DNA from: Streptomyces sp. 35G-GA-8
GTDB taxonomy: Bacteria; Actinomycetota; Actinomycetes; Streptomycetales; Streptomycetaceae
Assembly: GCF_023534745.1 (NCBI RefSeq)
Contig: NZ_JAMHJQ010000007.1
Span: forward strand, 227,144 to 291,143
DNA: 64,000 nt
Direction of reading: 5' to 3'
A model generated the notes under the pieces. The model was not told where the DNA came from. It searched no databases and saw nothing but the letters and a program-made list of their open reading frames with translations. Positions 8,661-16,229 of this stretch are shown here, one piece after another. A program made the translations under genes and the position numbers. Numbering within the stretch: the first letter of the stretch is position 1; each line of letters begins with the position of its first letter.

Positions 8661-8785
8661 GGAACAGCCCCCACCAGGCACCCCGCGGTCCGGCCGACGC
8701 TACCGTTGCGGCGCGGGGATCCGCCGGTCGGGGGGCCGGGCGGGAGCCCCGACGAGGGGCGAGGGGACGAGAGGCGAGAGCGGGG

Positions 8786-10276
8786 ATGGATGTGAGGCGG
8801 CTGCCGCCCGAGCGCGCGCGGCGGGCCCGGACACGCGTGGGGATCGCGCTGGCGCACACCGCGCGGTCGGTACGACGCGAGGCGACGGACGGGTGGGCCA
8901 CCGCCCGCCGGACCCCGCGCCGTACGGTCGCCGCCGGAACACTGGCGGCGGTGTCGGCGGCGGCCCTCGGGCTGATCCCCTTGCTGCTGTTGCCGCCGGA
9001 GCGGCCGGTACTGGCCGTGCTGGAGGCGCTGTACGCGGCGTGCCTGATACCACTGCGGCGATACCGGCCGGTGGTGGCGGTCCTGGGCACGGGACCGCTG
9101 CTGGTCGGCCCCAATGTGTGGGTGCTGGCGCTGGTACCGCTGATCGTGGTGTCCGCCACCCGCCGGATCACCCCGCCCCGCCGGGCCTGGCTCGCGGCCG
9201 GGACCGCCTGCGCGGTGTGTGTCGTACTGACGGTCGCGGGAAGCCTGATCGTGCCCGGCCCCTGGCTGACGAACATGGCCGGGAACGCCGTCTCGGCCGT
9301 TCTCCTCGTACTGCTCCCCGCGCTCGCCGGAACACTGCTGGGGCGGCGCCGTCCCCTGGTCAGTCTGCTGCGGGAACGCAACGCCTATCTGGAACAGGCC
9401 CGTTCGCTGACGGCGGCGGCGGCGCGGATGGAGGAACGTACCCGTATCGCCGGTGAGATGCACGATCTCCTCGGCCACCGGCTGAGCCTGATCTCGGTGC
9501 ACGCCGGGGCGCTGGAAATGGCCGCCGCGCGTCAGGCGCCACCGCTGGCGGACCAGGCCGAGCTGCTGCGTACCACCGCCGGTACGGCGATGGAGGAACT
9601 GCGCGACATCCTGGGCCTGTTGCGGCGCGAGGAGGTGACATCGGAGCCCGAAGCGGGCCGGCCTGAAGCGGCCCGGGGAACGCGTGAGGACGTCGCCGAC
9701 CTGGTGGCGGAGTCCCGCCGGGCGGGTGTCGCCGTCGAGCTGATCTGGTCGGTCCCCGACACGGCCGATCCGAGCCCGCGCACCCGCCAGTCGGTGCACC
9801 GCGTGGTCCGCGAGGGGCTGACGAACGTACTCAAGCACGCGTCAGGGGCGCCCACGCGCGTGGAAGTCGTGGCGGTCACGGGCACCGCCGGCGAGATCGA
9901 GGTCTCCGTCACCAACACGGCGCCGCGCTCGGATCGTCACCCATGGCCCGGCAACCGCAGTGGGCTGGTCGGCCTGGAGGAACGGATCACCCTGCTCGGC
10001 GGTTCGTTCACGGCGGGCCCGCTGCGGGGCGGCGGGTTCCGGGTGGCCGCGCGGCTGCCGTCGCGTCCGAACGGAATGCCCCCGCTCGCCGTCCCCCCGC
10101 CGCCCGCGAACGATCCGGCCGACGGCCCGACGGACCGCACGGGAACCCGCCCTCCCCTGTCGACGGAAGTCCTCACCTGGCCACGGGTGTTGGGCGCGGG
10201 CTGCGCCGCCGCGCTCGTCGTCCTGCCCACCGCGGCGTTCCTGTTCCTTCTGCTGGCCGTGGCCGTGCTGAAATGA
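8786..10276 (+). CDS. Sensor histidine kinase, HisKA_3/NarL-class
   Basis: 496 residues. Residues about 48-195 carry five or six hydrophobic segments forming a membrane sensor. The dimerisation/phosphoacceptor helix contains AGEMHDLLGHRLSLIS with the phosphorylated His at about 226. An N box (REGLTNVLKHASG, about 340-352) and a GLVGLEERITLLGG glycine box (about 391-404) form the ATP-binding domain. Unusually, a further hydrophobic segment follows the kinase domain (about 465-495), so the C-terminus is also membrane-anchored. The ATG at 8786 is preferred; the frame is open further upstream but has no conserved sequence. The matching LuxR-type response regulator is 2.3 kb downstream, separated by a TetR/cupin/hydrolase insert. 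Confidence 0.88.
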   Translation: MDVRRLPPERARRARTRVGIALAHTARSVRREATDGWATARRTPRRTVAAGTLAAVSAAALGLIPLLLLPPERPVLAVLEALYAACLIPLRRYRPVVAVLGTGPLLVGPNVWVLALVPLIVVSATRRITPPRRAWLAAGTACAVCVVLTVAGSLIVPGPWLTNMAGNAVSAVLLVLLPALAGTLLGRRRPLVSLLRERNAYLEQARSLTAAAARMEERTRIAGEMHDLLGHRLSLISVHAGALEMAAARQAPPLADQAELLRTTAGTAMEELRDILGLLRREEVTSEPEAGRPEAARGTREDVADLVAESRRAGVAVELIWSVPDTADPSPRTRQSVHRVVREGLTNVLKHASGAPTRVEVVAVTGTAGEIEVSVTNTAPRSDRHPWPGNRSGLVGLEERITLLGGSFTAGPLRGGGFRVAARLPSRPNGMPPLAVPPPPANDPADGPTDRTGTRPPLSTEVLTWPRVLGAGCAAALVVLPTAAFLFLLLAVAVLK

Positions 10277-10291
10277 CGGCGCCGACGGCTG

Positions 10292-10888
10292 TCAGGCCGC
10301 TGCTCTCGTGGGAAAGCACGCCAGCATCTGGTCGGCGATACCCCGCAGTTCATCCCGCGACGCTCCCGAGGCCGCCTGAACGGCCAGCCCCTGGATGACG
10401 GTCATCAGGAGCCGTGCCAGGCCGGAGGGGTCACAATCCGACGGAAGCTCGCCACGGTCGCGGAAAGCTCGCAGCCGGTGGCTCAGCAGATCGAGTTTGC
10501 TCCCGCTGACACGGGCCAGGACCTGCTGCGCGGTCCCCGAGCCGGCACCCACGAGAGCGCCATGGACGGACAGACAGCCGTGCGGGGTGTGGTCGCCGGC
10601 GACCGTATCGATGGCGGCGTCCAGGAGAGCGCGTACGAGCGCCGAAGCGGTCGGCTGTTCCAGGGCGGCTTCCAGGTATGCGCCTGGCCCGGCGAGGTAG
10701 CGCTCCAGGACACGCCTGAACAGAGTCTCCTTGTCGCCGAAGGCTCCGTAGATGCTGGGGGCGCTCATACCCATGGCCGACGTGAGGTTGGAAACGGAGG
10801 TGCCCTCGTAGCCATGGGTCCAGAACATCAGCATGGCCGCGTCCAGGGCGGCATCGGGGTCATAGCTGCGGGGACGGCCACCTGGCAT
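10292..10888 (-). CDS. TetR/AcrR-family repressor
   Basis: 198 residues: an N-terminal TetR helix-turn-helix (residues 5-55: RSYDPDAALDAAMLMFWTHGYEG, SVSNLTSAMGMSAPSIYGAFGDKETLF) and a ligand-binding helical domain with the C-terminal LMTVIQGLAVQAASG helix typical of the YcdC/AcrR_C group. It is divergent from the cupin/hydrolase operon whose -10 box is embedded in a 28-bp palindrome, so it is the probable repressor of that operon, released by an aromatic or epoxide-like ligand (inference). Confidence 0.9.
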   Translation of the reverse strand: MPGGRPRSYDPDAALDAAMLMFWTHGYEGTSVSNLTSAMGMSAPSIYGAFGDKETLFRRVLERYLAGPGAYLEAALEQPTASALVRALLDAAIDTVAGDHTPHGCLSVHGALVGAGSGTAQQVLARVSGSKLDLLSHRLRAFRDRGELPSDCDPSGLARLLMTVIQGLAVQAASGASRDELRGIADQMLACFPTRAAA

Positions 10889-11006
10889 GGGGATGCCTCA
10901 CCTTTCAAGCAGGTTTTCCCACGCTAACACGCCGGCGCGAACCCGACGCGGCCCCGACGCGGCCCCCAACTGGCGTGCGTCTCCCGGCGATCCGCCCCCC
11001 GAGTGA

Positions 11007-11057
11007 TTGACACGGAAGTCCCCCATGGCTAGTTTCCTAGCGATCGCTATAAAACTA
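11007..11057 (+). promoter_or_regulatory. Promoter of the cupin/hydrolase operon with overlapping TetR-type operator
   Basis: TTGACA (-35, 11007-11012), a 17-nt spacer and TAGTTT (-10, 11030-11035) form a near-consensus promoter. The -10 box is the left arm of a palindrome: TAGTTT (11030-11035), core TAGCGATCGCTA (11038-11049), AAACTA (11052-11057). Inner 12 bp and outer 6-bp arms are perfect; only the 2-nt links differ. Its AT-rich sequence stands out. A repressor on it would block RNA polymerase directly. The cupin ATG is at 11083 behind GAGGAGCAGGA. Confidence 0.8.
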
Positions 11058-11082
11058 TCGATCCGCTGAACGAGGAGCAGGA

Positions 11083-11604
11083 ATGAGCCTGTTACAGCCC
11101 GCCGCCAGTGACCCCCGGTACACCACGAGGAGCGCCGTCTACGTACCGCCCGGGGCAGGGAAGAACATCTGGGCCGCCGGTGACACCTACACCCTCAAGG
11201 TCGGAGCCGAGGAGACCAACGGATCCCTCACCTTGCTGGAGGCGACCGTGCCGCCCGGCGGAGGACCCGATCCGCATGTGCACAACGACCACGACGAAGC
11301 CTTCTACCTCATCTCCGGCGAGCTGGAATTCCTCAACGGGGACGAGTGGGTCAAGGCGGGCGCCGGAGGGTTCTTCTTCGTTCCGCGCGGCACCAGGCAC
11401 CGCTTCATCAACCGCGGATATCACGCCGCCCGGATGATCTTCTTCTTCACGCCCGGCGGCATAGAGGAACTCATGGTCGGCACCTCGACCCCCGCCAGGC
11501 CCGGCGTCAGCCCGTCCGTCGAGGAGATCGGCATGCCGACCCTCATACCGGAGCTCATGGAACGCTACGCCACCGAGCAACTGCCGGATCTCGGTACGTC
11601 CTGA
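11083..11604 (+). CDS. Cupin-domain protein
   Basis: 173 residues with one conserved cupin barrel. Motif 1 spans about residues 62-80 (DPHVHNDHDEAFYLISGE, His ligands and Glu for a divalent metal); motif 2 spans about 100-112 (FFFVPRGTRHRFINRG). Single-domain cupins of this type are often dioxygenases or isomerases of small organic acids, or quercetinase-like. It shares a TetR-controlled promoter and operon (58-nt gap) with an epoxide-hydrolase-like enzyme, suggesting stepwise breakdown or detoxification of one compound. Confidence 0.85.
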   Translation: MSLLQPAASDPRYTTRSAVYVPPGAGKNIWAAGDTYTLKVGAEETNGSLTLLEATVPPGGGPDPHVHNDHDEAFYLISGELEFLNGDEWVKAGAGGFFFVPRGTRHRFINRGYHAARMIFFFTPGGIEELMVGTSTPARPGVSPSVEEIGMPTLIPELMERYATEQLPDLGTS

Positions 11605-11662
11605 ACGGGCCGTCCGCGCTCCGGTACCCGCGCGGACCGCACCGGCGACGAAAGGGAGCGAC

Positions 11663-12523
11663 ATGCCGACCGGAATCGATGGTTTCGAACACGCCTATGC
11701 CCAGGTCAACGGCGTGACACTGCACTATGTGAGCGGCGGCTCGGGAGATCCGCTGGTGTTGCTGCCGGGCTGGCCCCGCACATGGTGGCAGTACCGGAAG
11801 ATGATGAGGGCTCTTTCCGAGCACTTCCGGGTCATCGTCTGCGAATACCGGGGCATGGGCGACTCGGAGAAGCCCGAGACGGGGTACGACAAGGCCACCA
11901 TGGCGCGGGATGTCCGCGAACTCGTCCGGCATCTCGGCTATGAACGGGTCAACATCGCGGGCGAGGACGTCGGTTCCTGGATCGCCTACTTCTTCGCCGC
12001 CAGACATCCGGACGCCACCTCGAAGCTCGCGATGTGGGATCCGGGCGCCCCCGACCGGCTGCTGGCCAGTGTTCCGGCCCTGCCCGCCGCGGAAGAGGGC
12101 AACGCCTGGCATTTCGGGTTCAACCAACTCGACGGCCTCCCCGAGCGCCTGCTCACCGGCCGGTACCGCATCTTGATCGACTGGTACGCCGACAAGATCT
12201 CCGGTGATCCTGAAGCGATCGACGAGGAAAGTCGCGCCATCTACGCCAGGGCGTACGACTCCCCCGAAGCGATCCGAGCGGTCGCCGGCTGGTACCGGAC
12301 ACTCCACCAGGACATCCAGGAAGCGGCCGGCTACCCGAAACTCACCATGCCTCTGCTGGTTCCGGGCGGGCGTTTCATGGAGATGTCCCGCGCATCGAAC
12401 GAACACCGGGCGAGCGATATCACGTTCGTCGAATTTCCCGGAGCGGGACACTACCTGGCGGAGGAGCGTCCGGAGCAGTTGAGCCGGGAACTGATCAACT
12501 TCTTCGGCCGTCCCACGGCATGA
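11663..12523 (+). CDS. Alpha/beta-hydrolase, epoxide hydrolase type
   Basis: 286 residues. Nucleophile Asp102 in AGEDVGSW (the Gly-x-Asp-x-Gly-type elbow with Asp rather than Ser, as in epoxide hydrolases and haloalkane dehalogenases), oxyanion segment LLPGWPRTWW (34-42) and catalytic His at about 263 in GAGHYLAEERPE. Epoxide hydrolases open epoxides to diols in the cytoplasm. ATG 11663 has AAAGGGAGCGAC upstream. It is the second gene of the TetR-regulated cassette; its stop at 12523 lies 52 nt before the response regulator, which has its own promoter. Confidence 0.87.
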   Translation: MPTGIDGFEHAYAQVNGVTLHYVSGGSGDPLVLLPGWPRTWWQYRKMMRALSEHFRVIVCEYRGMGDSEKPETGYDKATMARDVRELVRHLGYERVNIAGEDVGSWIAYFFAARHPDATSKLAMWDPGAPDRLLASVPALPAAEEGNAWHFGFNQLDGLPERLLTGRYRILIDWYADKISGDPEAIDEESRAIYARAYDSPEAIRAVAGWYRTLHQDIQEAAGYPKLTMPLLVPGGRFMEMSRASNEHRASDITFVEFPGAGHYLAEERPEQLSRELINFFGRPTA

Positions 12524-12563
12524 CGGGTATCGCCCGGGCGTCCGGCATCCGGCGCTCCCCACC

Positions 12564-12578
12564 TAGGATGAGGGCGTG
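12564..12578 (+). promoter_or_regulatory. Leaderless promoter of the response regulator
   Basis: TAGGAT at 12564-12569 is followed 6 nt later by the GTG start at 12576, with no ribosome binding site between. This spacing puts the transcript start on or next to the start codon, so the regulator mRNA is probably leaderless and independent of the upstream hydrolase operon. The -35 is not recognisable. Confidence 0.5.
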
Positions 12579-13229
12579 ATACGTGTCCTCATAGCCGACG
12601 ACGAGACGCTGATGCGCGCCGGCATCCGGCTGATCCTGGAGAACGCCGAGGACATCGAGGTCGTGGCCGAGGCGGCTGACGGCCGCGAAGCCGCGGCTGC
12701 CTGCCGCGAGCGAACCATCGACGTGGCGCTCCTCGACATCCAGATGCCCGGCACGGACGGGATCGCCGCCGCCGAGGAGATCGCCCGTATCTCGCCCGCC
12801 ACATACGTGGTGATGCTCACGGCGTTCGGCGAGGAGCAGAGCGTCACACGCTCCCTGCGGGTCGGCGCGAGCGGCTTCCTGCTCAAGGACACCGGCCCCA
12901 TGGATCTGATCCAGTCGGTACGGCTCGCCGCGAACGGCGAACCGGTGCTGTCGCCCCGGATCACCCGGCGGCTGATGGAACAGCACGTACGGTCCACCAA
13001 GGACACCCAGGCCGCCCTGCGCCGAACAGAGAATCTGACCGCCACCGAGCGGGAGGTCCTGCGGCTGGTCGGGACCGGTCTGTCCAACGCGGAGATCGCG
13101 GATCGGCTCTATCTGAGCGCCGGTACGGTCAAGGCGCACATCAGCCGGATCCTCACGAGCACGGGCTGCGCCAACCGCGTACAGGCGGCGGTACTGGCCC
13201 ACGACGCGAACCTGCTCGCCGACCGCTGA
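12576..13229 (+). CDS. LuxR/NarL-family response regulator
   Basis: 217 residues. Receiver domain 1-120 with acidic pair Asp8/Asp9, phosphoacceptor Asp54 (ALLDIQMPG), Thr in VVMLTAFGE and the LLKDTGP Lys. A LuxR helix-turn-helix occupies about 148-210 (LTATEREVLRLVGTGLSNAEIADRL, GTVKAHISRIL). It is the cognate partner type for the HisKA_3 kinase at 8786-10276. Kinase and regulator are normally adjacent; here three unrelated genes lie between them. Confidence 0.93.
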   Translation: MIRVLIADDETLMRAGIRLILENAEDIEVVAEAADGREAAAACRERTIDVALLDIQMPGTDGIAAAEEIARISPATYVVMLTAFGEEQSVTRSLRVGASGFLLKDTGPMDLIQSVRLAANGEPVLSPRITRRLMEQHVRSTKDTQAALRRTENLTATEREVLRLVGTGLSNAEIADRLYLSAGTVKAHISRILTSTGCANRVQAAVLAHDANLLADR

Positions 13230-13248
13230 GGCGGGCCGGGTGAGGGGT

Positions 13249-13695
13249 CTACGACACCCTCGGCGGGAGCGAGAGATGCGCCCAGACCGTCTTCCCGGGC
13301 CCGTGCCGCTCACTGACGCCCCAGACATCGGCCAGCGCCTCCACGAGAACGAGCCCCCGCCCGTCCGTGGCATCGGGCGCGGGTACCCGCGGTCGCGGCT
13401 GCTCGGGCGACGCGTCGTGCACCTCGATACGGAGCCCGTCCGGACGCGGCACATAACGGGTCTCGATCTCGCGCCCCGGCGATACGCGGGCGTGCCGGGC
13501 GGCATTGGTCAGCAGCTCGGAAAGAATCAGCACGGCGGAATCCTCCAGCGCGGAAAGCCCCCACCCGGCGAGCGCTTTGCGCAACTCCAGCCGGGCGAGC
13601 CCGACACAACTCGGATGACGGCTCCAGCGCAGTACGACGGAGCCGTAGTAGGGGGAGTTGGGATGGCTGGTGTCCGGCCGGCCTTCCATCACCAT
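13249..13695 (-). CDS. RsbW-like ATP-binding regulatory protein
   Basis: 148 residues forming a single HATPase_c_2 domain: N box SAVLILSELLTNAARHA (about 53-69), then IEVHDASPEQPRP, and the G box ATDGRGLVLVEALADVWGV (about 110-128). It is an anti-sigma-factor-like serine kinase without recognisable sigma partner. The start is set at the ATG 13695, preceded by GGAAAGG; the longer frame to 14028 would run into the divergent gene. It is divergent from an XRE/DUF397 pair, the standard Streptomyces trio (as in whiJ/abaA-type loci) that controls development or antibiotic production. Confidence 0.87.
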   Translation of the reverse strand: MVMEGRPDTSHPNSPYYGSVVLRWSRHPSCVGLARLELRKALAGWGLSALEDSAVLILSELLTNAARHARVSPGREIETRYVPRPDGLRIEVHDASPEQPRPRVPAPDATDGRGLVLVEALADVWGVSERHGPGKTVWAHLSLPPRVS

Positions 13696-13725
13696 GGTGC
13701 GCACCTTTCCGTTTCGGCCATGCGA

Positions 13726-13747
13726 AATAGACCCCATGGCGTCTATT
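13726..13747. promoter_or_regulatory. AT-rich inverted repeat between ATPase and XRE genes
   Basis: AATAGAC (13726-13732) and GTCTATT (13741-13747), perfect 7-bp arms with an 8-nt centre, lie 31 bp upstream of the ATPase start in the 204-bp divergent region. The AT content contrasts with the surroundings. It is a plausible operator for the adjacent XRE protein. Confidence 0.45.
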
Positions 13748-13899
13748 GAATTCCCGACGGAATAGCCACACTTCGGCGGTCTGAATGTCGGGAAGGGGTG
13801 GCCATTACGATCCCCTATCGGGCACACTGGAGACATATCCGAGCTGTCACCAATTGCCCGCAGTGGACGGCGGGTTGACCGAAAGAGGGTTCGATCCCA

Positions 13900-14739
13900 G
13901 TGGAGCTGAACAACGAATCGGACAAGCTCACACCACGATTGAGGCTGGGCAAGCGAGTGCGTCGCCTGCGAGAACGGAAGGGACTGTCGATCCGTCAGCT
14001 CTCCGAACAGGTGGGTGGCTACTCGCACAGTTATCTTGGCCGCGTGGAGCTGGGAGACCAGCTACCGTCCGAGGCGCTGGTGAAGTCGCTGGACAAGTTC
14101 TTCGACACCGACGGGGTGTTGGCCGATATGCTGGAAATGGCCCACGACAGCTCAATTCCCGACTACGGGAGGGTGGTTGTGACCAAGGAGGTCGAGGCCG
14201 AACGGATCCAAGTGTTCACGAGCAGCCTCATTCCAGGGCTTCTCCAGACCGAAGAGTACGCGCGCGAGTTGTTCCGCACGTCTCTTCCGGGATCCTCCGA
14301 AGGGAGAGTGAACGACCTCGTTGCCGTTCGTATGGGTCGGAAGGGCATCTTCGACCGTGCTGAGCCGCTCCTCTATTGGGCAATCATCGATGAAGCGGCC
14401 CTGAAGCGCCCAATGAAAGGGGCTAAGCTGATGTCGAGGCAGCTCAATCATCTGCTGAAGGCTGCCGAACGCTTCCACTCCACGATTCAAGTGCTCCCGT
14501 TCAGCGAGGGGGCGCACCCCATGCTGGGCGGTTGCCTCACCCTGCTCACCCTGCGCGACGGCGGAATGATGGCCTTCGTCGAGAGCTTCAAGTCTGGTGA
14601 AACAGTAGAGTTGCCGAAGAGGCTGATCGAGCTGACACAGTGTTTCGATGTCGCCCGATCTCTGGCTCTGCCGGAAGACAAGTCCCTCAACCTGATCCGC
14701 CGATACCTGAGAGAGTACGAAAATGAAGACGATTCCTGA
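13900..14739 (+). CDS. XRE-family regulator with DUF5753 domain
   Basis: 279 residues. Helix-turn-helix at about 17-70 (RLGKRVRRLRERKGLSIRQLSEQ, SHSYLGRVELGDQLPS). The rest is DUF5753: QVFTSSLIPGLLQTEEYARELF (about 101-122), AVRMGRKGIF, IDEAALKRPM and the PFSEGAHPMLGG region (about 200-212). Streptomyces has many such proteins, each paired with a small DUF397 protein; in studied loci they repress developmental or antibiotic genes and are modulated by the partner. GTG start at 13900 with AAGAGGG upstream. It overlaps the DUF397 gene by 17 nt. Codon use is less GC-biased than neighbours, which may signal acquired DNA. Confidence 0.9.
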   Translation: MELNNESDKLTPRLRLGKRVRRLRERKGLSIRQLSEQVGGYSHSYLGRVELGDQLPSEALVKSLDKFFDTDGVLADMLEMAHDSSIPDYGRVVVTKEVEAERIQVFTSSLIPGLLQTEEYARELFRTSLPGSSEGRVNDLVAVRMGRKGIFDRAEPLLYWAIIDEAALKRPMKGAKLMSRQLNHLLKAAERFHSTIQVLPFSEGAHPMLGGCLTLLTLRDGGMMAFVESFKSGETVELPKRLIELTQCFDVARSLALPEDKSLNLIRRYLREYENEDDS

Positions 14740-14938
14740 CGCGTCCGCACTGTCCGAGTGGCGCAAGTCGAGCTACAGCAACAACGGGGACGGCGCGTGC
14801 ATCGAGGTATCCGACGGCCACCCCACCACCGTCCCCGTACGCGACAGCAAGAACCCCCACGGCCCCGCCATCCTCGTCCCCACCCACCACTGGACCACCT
14901 TCGTCACCGCCGTCAAGCACGGCGACCTCCCCGCCTGA
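14723..14938 (+). CDS. DUF397 domain protein
   Basis: 71 residues with the canonical DUF397 pattern: WRKSSYSNNGDGACIEVSDG (about 13-32), then VPVRDSKNPHGPAI and a W-containing end TTFVTAVKHGDL. It is the small antagonist-type partner of the XRE/DUF5753 protein, with which it overlaps by 17 nt in a different frame, ensuring coupled translation. Confidence 0.92.
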   Translation: MKTIPDASALSEWRKSSYSNNGDGACIEVSDGHPTTVPVRDSKNPHGPAILVPTHHWTTFVTAVKHGDLPA

Positions 14939-14940
14939 AC

Positions 14941-14955
14941 CACCCGGGGCGGGTG
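14941..14955. terminator. Short hairpin between convergent genes
   Basis: CACCC (14941-14945) and GGGTG (14951-14955) with a 5-nt loop lie directly between the DUF397 stop (plus) and the end of the minus-strand hypothetical. The stem is short; a weak bidirectional terminator is possible. Confidence 0.35.
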
Positions 14956-14966
14956 CGGGGTTGGGC

Positions 14967-15161
14967 TCACGGAACGACGAGCGCGTCCGGGGTGTCCAGC
15001 CACACCCGCTCCTCATCGGCGTCCACGGTCAGCCCGAAGCGGTCGAACCCGGGGCGGCCCTGCCCCTCCCACCACCGGAACGCGGTCTCGACCTCGTCCC
15101 GGCCATAGCGCCGGCCCGTCAGACGGGCCGGTACTGCGTGTGAGGGATCGCCCGCTCCCAC
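14967..15161 (-). CDS. Small hypothetical protein beside DUF6879
   Basis: A frame with actinobacterial codon bias ending RYGRDEVETAFRWWEGQGRP...VWLDTPDALVVP. The GTG at 15161 with GAGG upstream gives 64 residues; other starts are possible and the frame is open to 15236. It overlaps the end of the DUF6879 gene by 43 nt with that start. No known domain. Its conservation-like composition (DEVETAFRWWEGQG, Trp-rich) suggests it is real. Confidence 0.45.
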   Translation of the reverse strand: MGAGDPSHAVPARLTGRRYGRDEVETAFRWWEGQGRPGFDRFGLTVDADEERVWLDTPDALVVP

Positions 15162-15637
15162 GCTGCCTCGTACGCCGTCACATACTGCTTGGCCAACGCG
15201 GGGTCCGGGCAGACCTCCATCCCCGGGCCGGTCCACTGCCCCTCACCGCTGAAGTGGTGCAGGATCAAACGACGTTCGTCCATGACCCAGCCGTCCAAGG
15301 CGGGAAGCAGCAGGTCACGAGTTCGTGAGCGCGGGAGCCAGCGCACGATCTCACCCGCCGCGACGTTGGTGAACGTTCCGTCGTACTCGTACCGCAGATA
15401 GTCACTCAGCGGCTCGGAGACGACCCGCAGGCGACGCATGACAACGCCTCGGCCGGTCGCCTCCGTCACCACGTCCAACCACGGTCTCCACCAGGACGCT
15501 CTGTCGTCCGGATTCTCCCGGTGGCCTTCCTGCCAGCGGATGAACGCGGGGTCGTCGAGCATGTAGCTGTCCCGCATCTCAAGATGCAGCGCTGAGTGCT
15601 GAGCTTGTGCCAACGCCTCACGTACCGCTGTTGCCAC
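15119..15637 (-). CDS. DUF6879 family protein
   Basis: 172 residues from the GTG at 15637, which has GAGGTCACCA just upstream; the frame extends to 15766 but without conserved sequence. Features: LHLEMRDSYMLDDPAFIRWQEG, RGVVMRRLRVVSEPLSDYLRYEY, EIVRWLPR and WVMDERRLILHHFSGEG, all characteristic of DUF6879, a Streptomyces family usually found beside XRE regulators. Biochemical role unknown; a regulatory effector is often supposed. It is separated from the XRE/DUF397 pair by convergent ends. Confidence 0.78.
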   Translation of the reverse strand: MATAVREALAQAQHSALHLEMRDSYMLDDPAFIRWQEGHRENPDDRASWWRPWLDVVTEATGRGVVMRRLRVVSEPLSDYLRYEYDGTFTNVAAGEIVRWLPRSRTRDLLLPALDGWVMDERRLILHHFSGEGQWTGPGMEVCPDPALAKQYVTAYEAAWERAIPHTQYRPV

Positions 15638-15779
15638 TGGTGACCTCACTGTCCGGTCGCGGGATGAACTGACACAAGTCGGCCGGGCAGCCGGATCATT
15701 CGTCTCCCCTGCCGAGCGCACTGCACCGCTGTGCACGACTGTCGGCCCCAGGGCACAAACCGTCAAGAATGCCGCCGGA

Positions 15780-16061
15780 CTACTTCCCGCCGAGCCTGAC
15801 GGCAGCGCGTCGGCCGACGTCGGCCCGTACTTCCGTCACCGACACCACGATCGCGGCCAGGATCAGGGGGAACGCGACAGCGTTCGCGACCTGGGGGATG
15901 TCGACGGCGCGCAGCAGGCTGGCCGCGGTGGACAGCAGTATGAGGACCAGGGGGAGGAATCTGCGCCACGTGGGCAGGTCGCGCAGTCTGGTCACGCGCC
16001 ACGAGGACCACAGGGCGAATCCCAGGATGGAGATTCCGACGAGGGCGACGACGAACAGCAT
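15780..16061 (-). CDS. Small integral membrane protein, unknown
   Basis: 93 residues with three hydrophobic segments (about 1-19, 35-53 and 58-75) joined by a basic loop (RVTRLRDLPTWRR) and a basic C-terminus. ATG 16061 has GGAGAC upstream. No domain recognised. It is divergent from a lipid-kinase-like gene. Confidence 0.6.
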   Translation of the reverse strand: MLFVVALVGISILGFALWSSWRVTRLRDLPTWRRFLPLVLILLSTAASLLRAVDIPQVANAVAFPLILAAIVVSVTEVRADVGRRAAVRLGGK

Positions 16062-16229
16062 GTGGTGTCTCCGGTGCGAGGCTGCGGGGCGGCGGGGCGT
16101 GAGGGGACTCGCGCCACCCTACTCAGGGTCGGTCGACCATCCCCCGGTCCGCGCAGGGTAATGCGCGTACCGCGCCACGCATGTCCAATGGAAAGGGGGG
16201 CGACGGCGTCGGACGGGAGGTTCGATCGC

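Noticed and set aside
7340-9838. 832-residue minus-strand frame across the Clp-like and kinase genes
   Set aside because: Low-complexity Arg/Ser/Pro sequence, antisense to two recognisable genes; a high-GC artefact.
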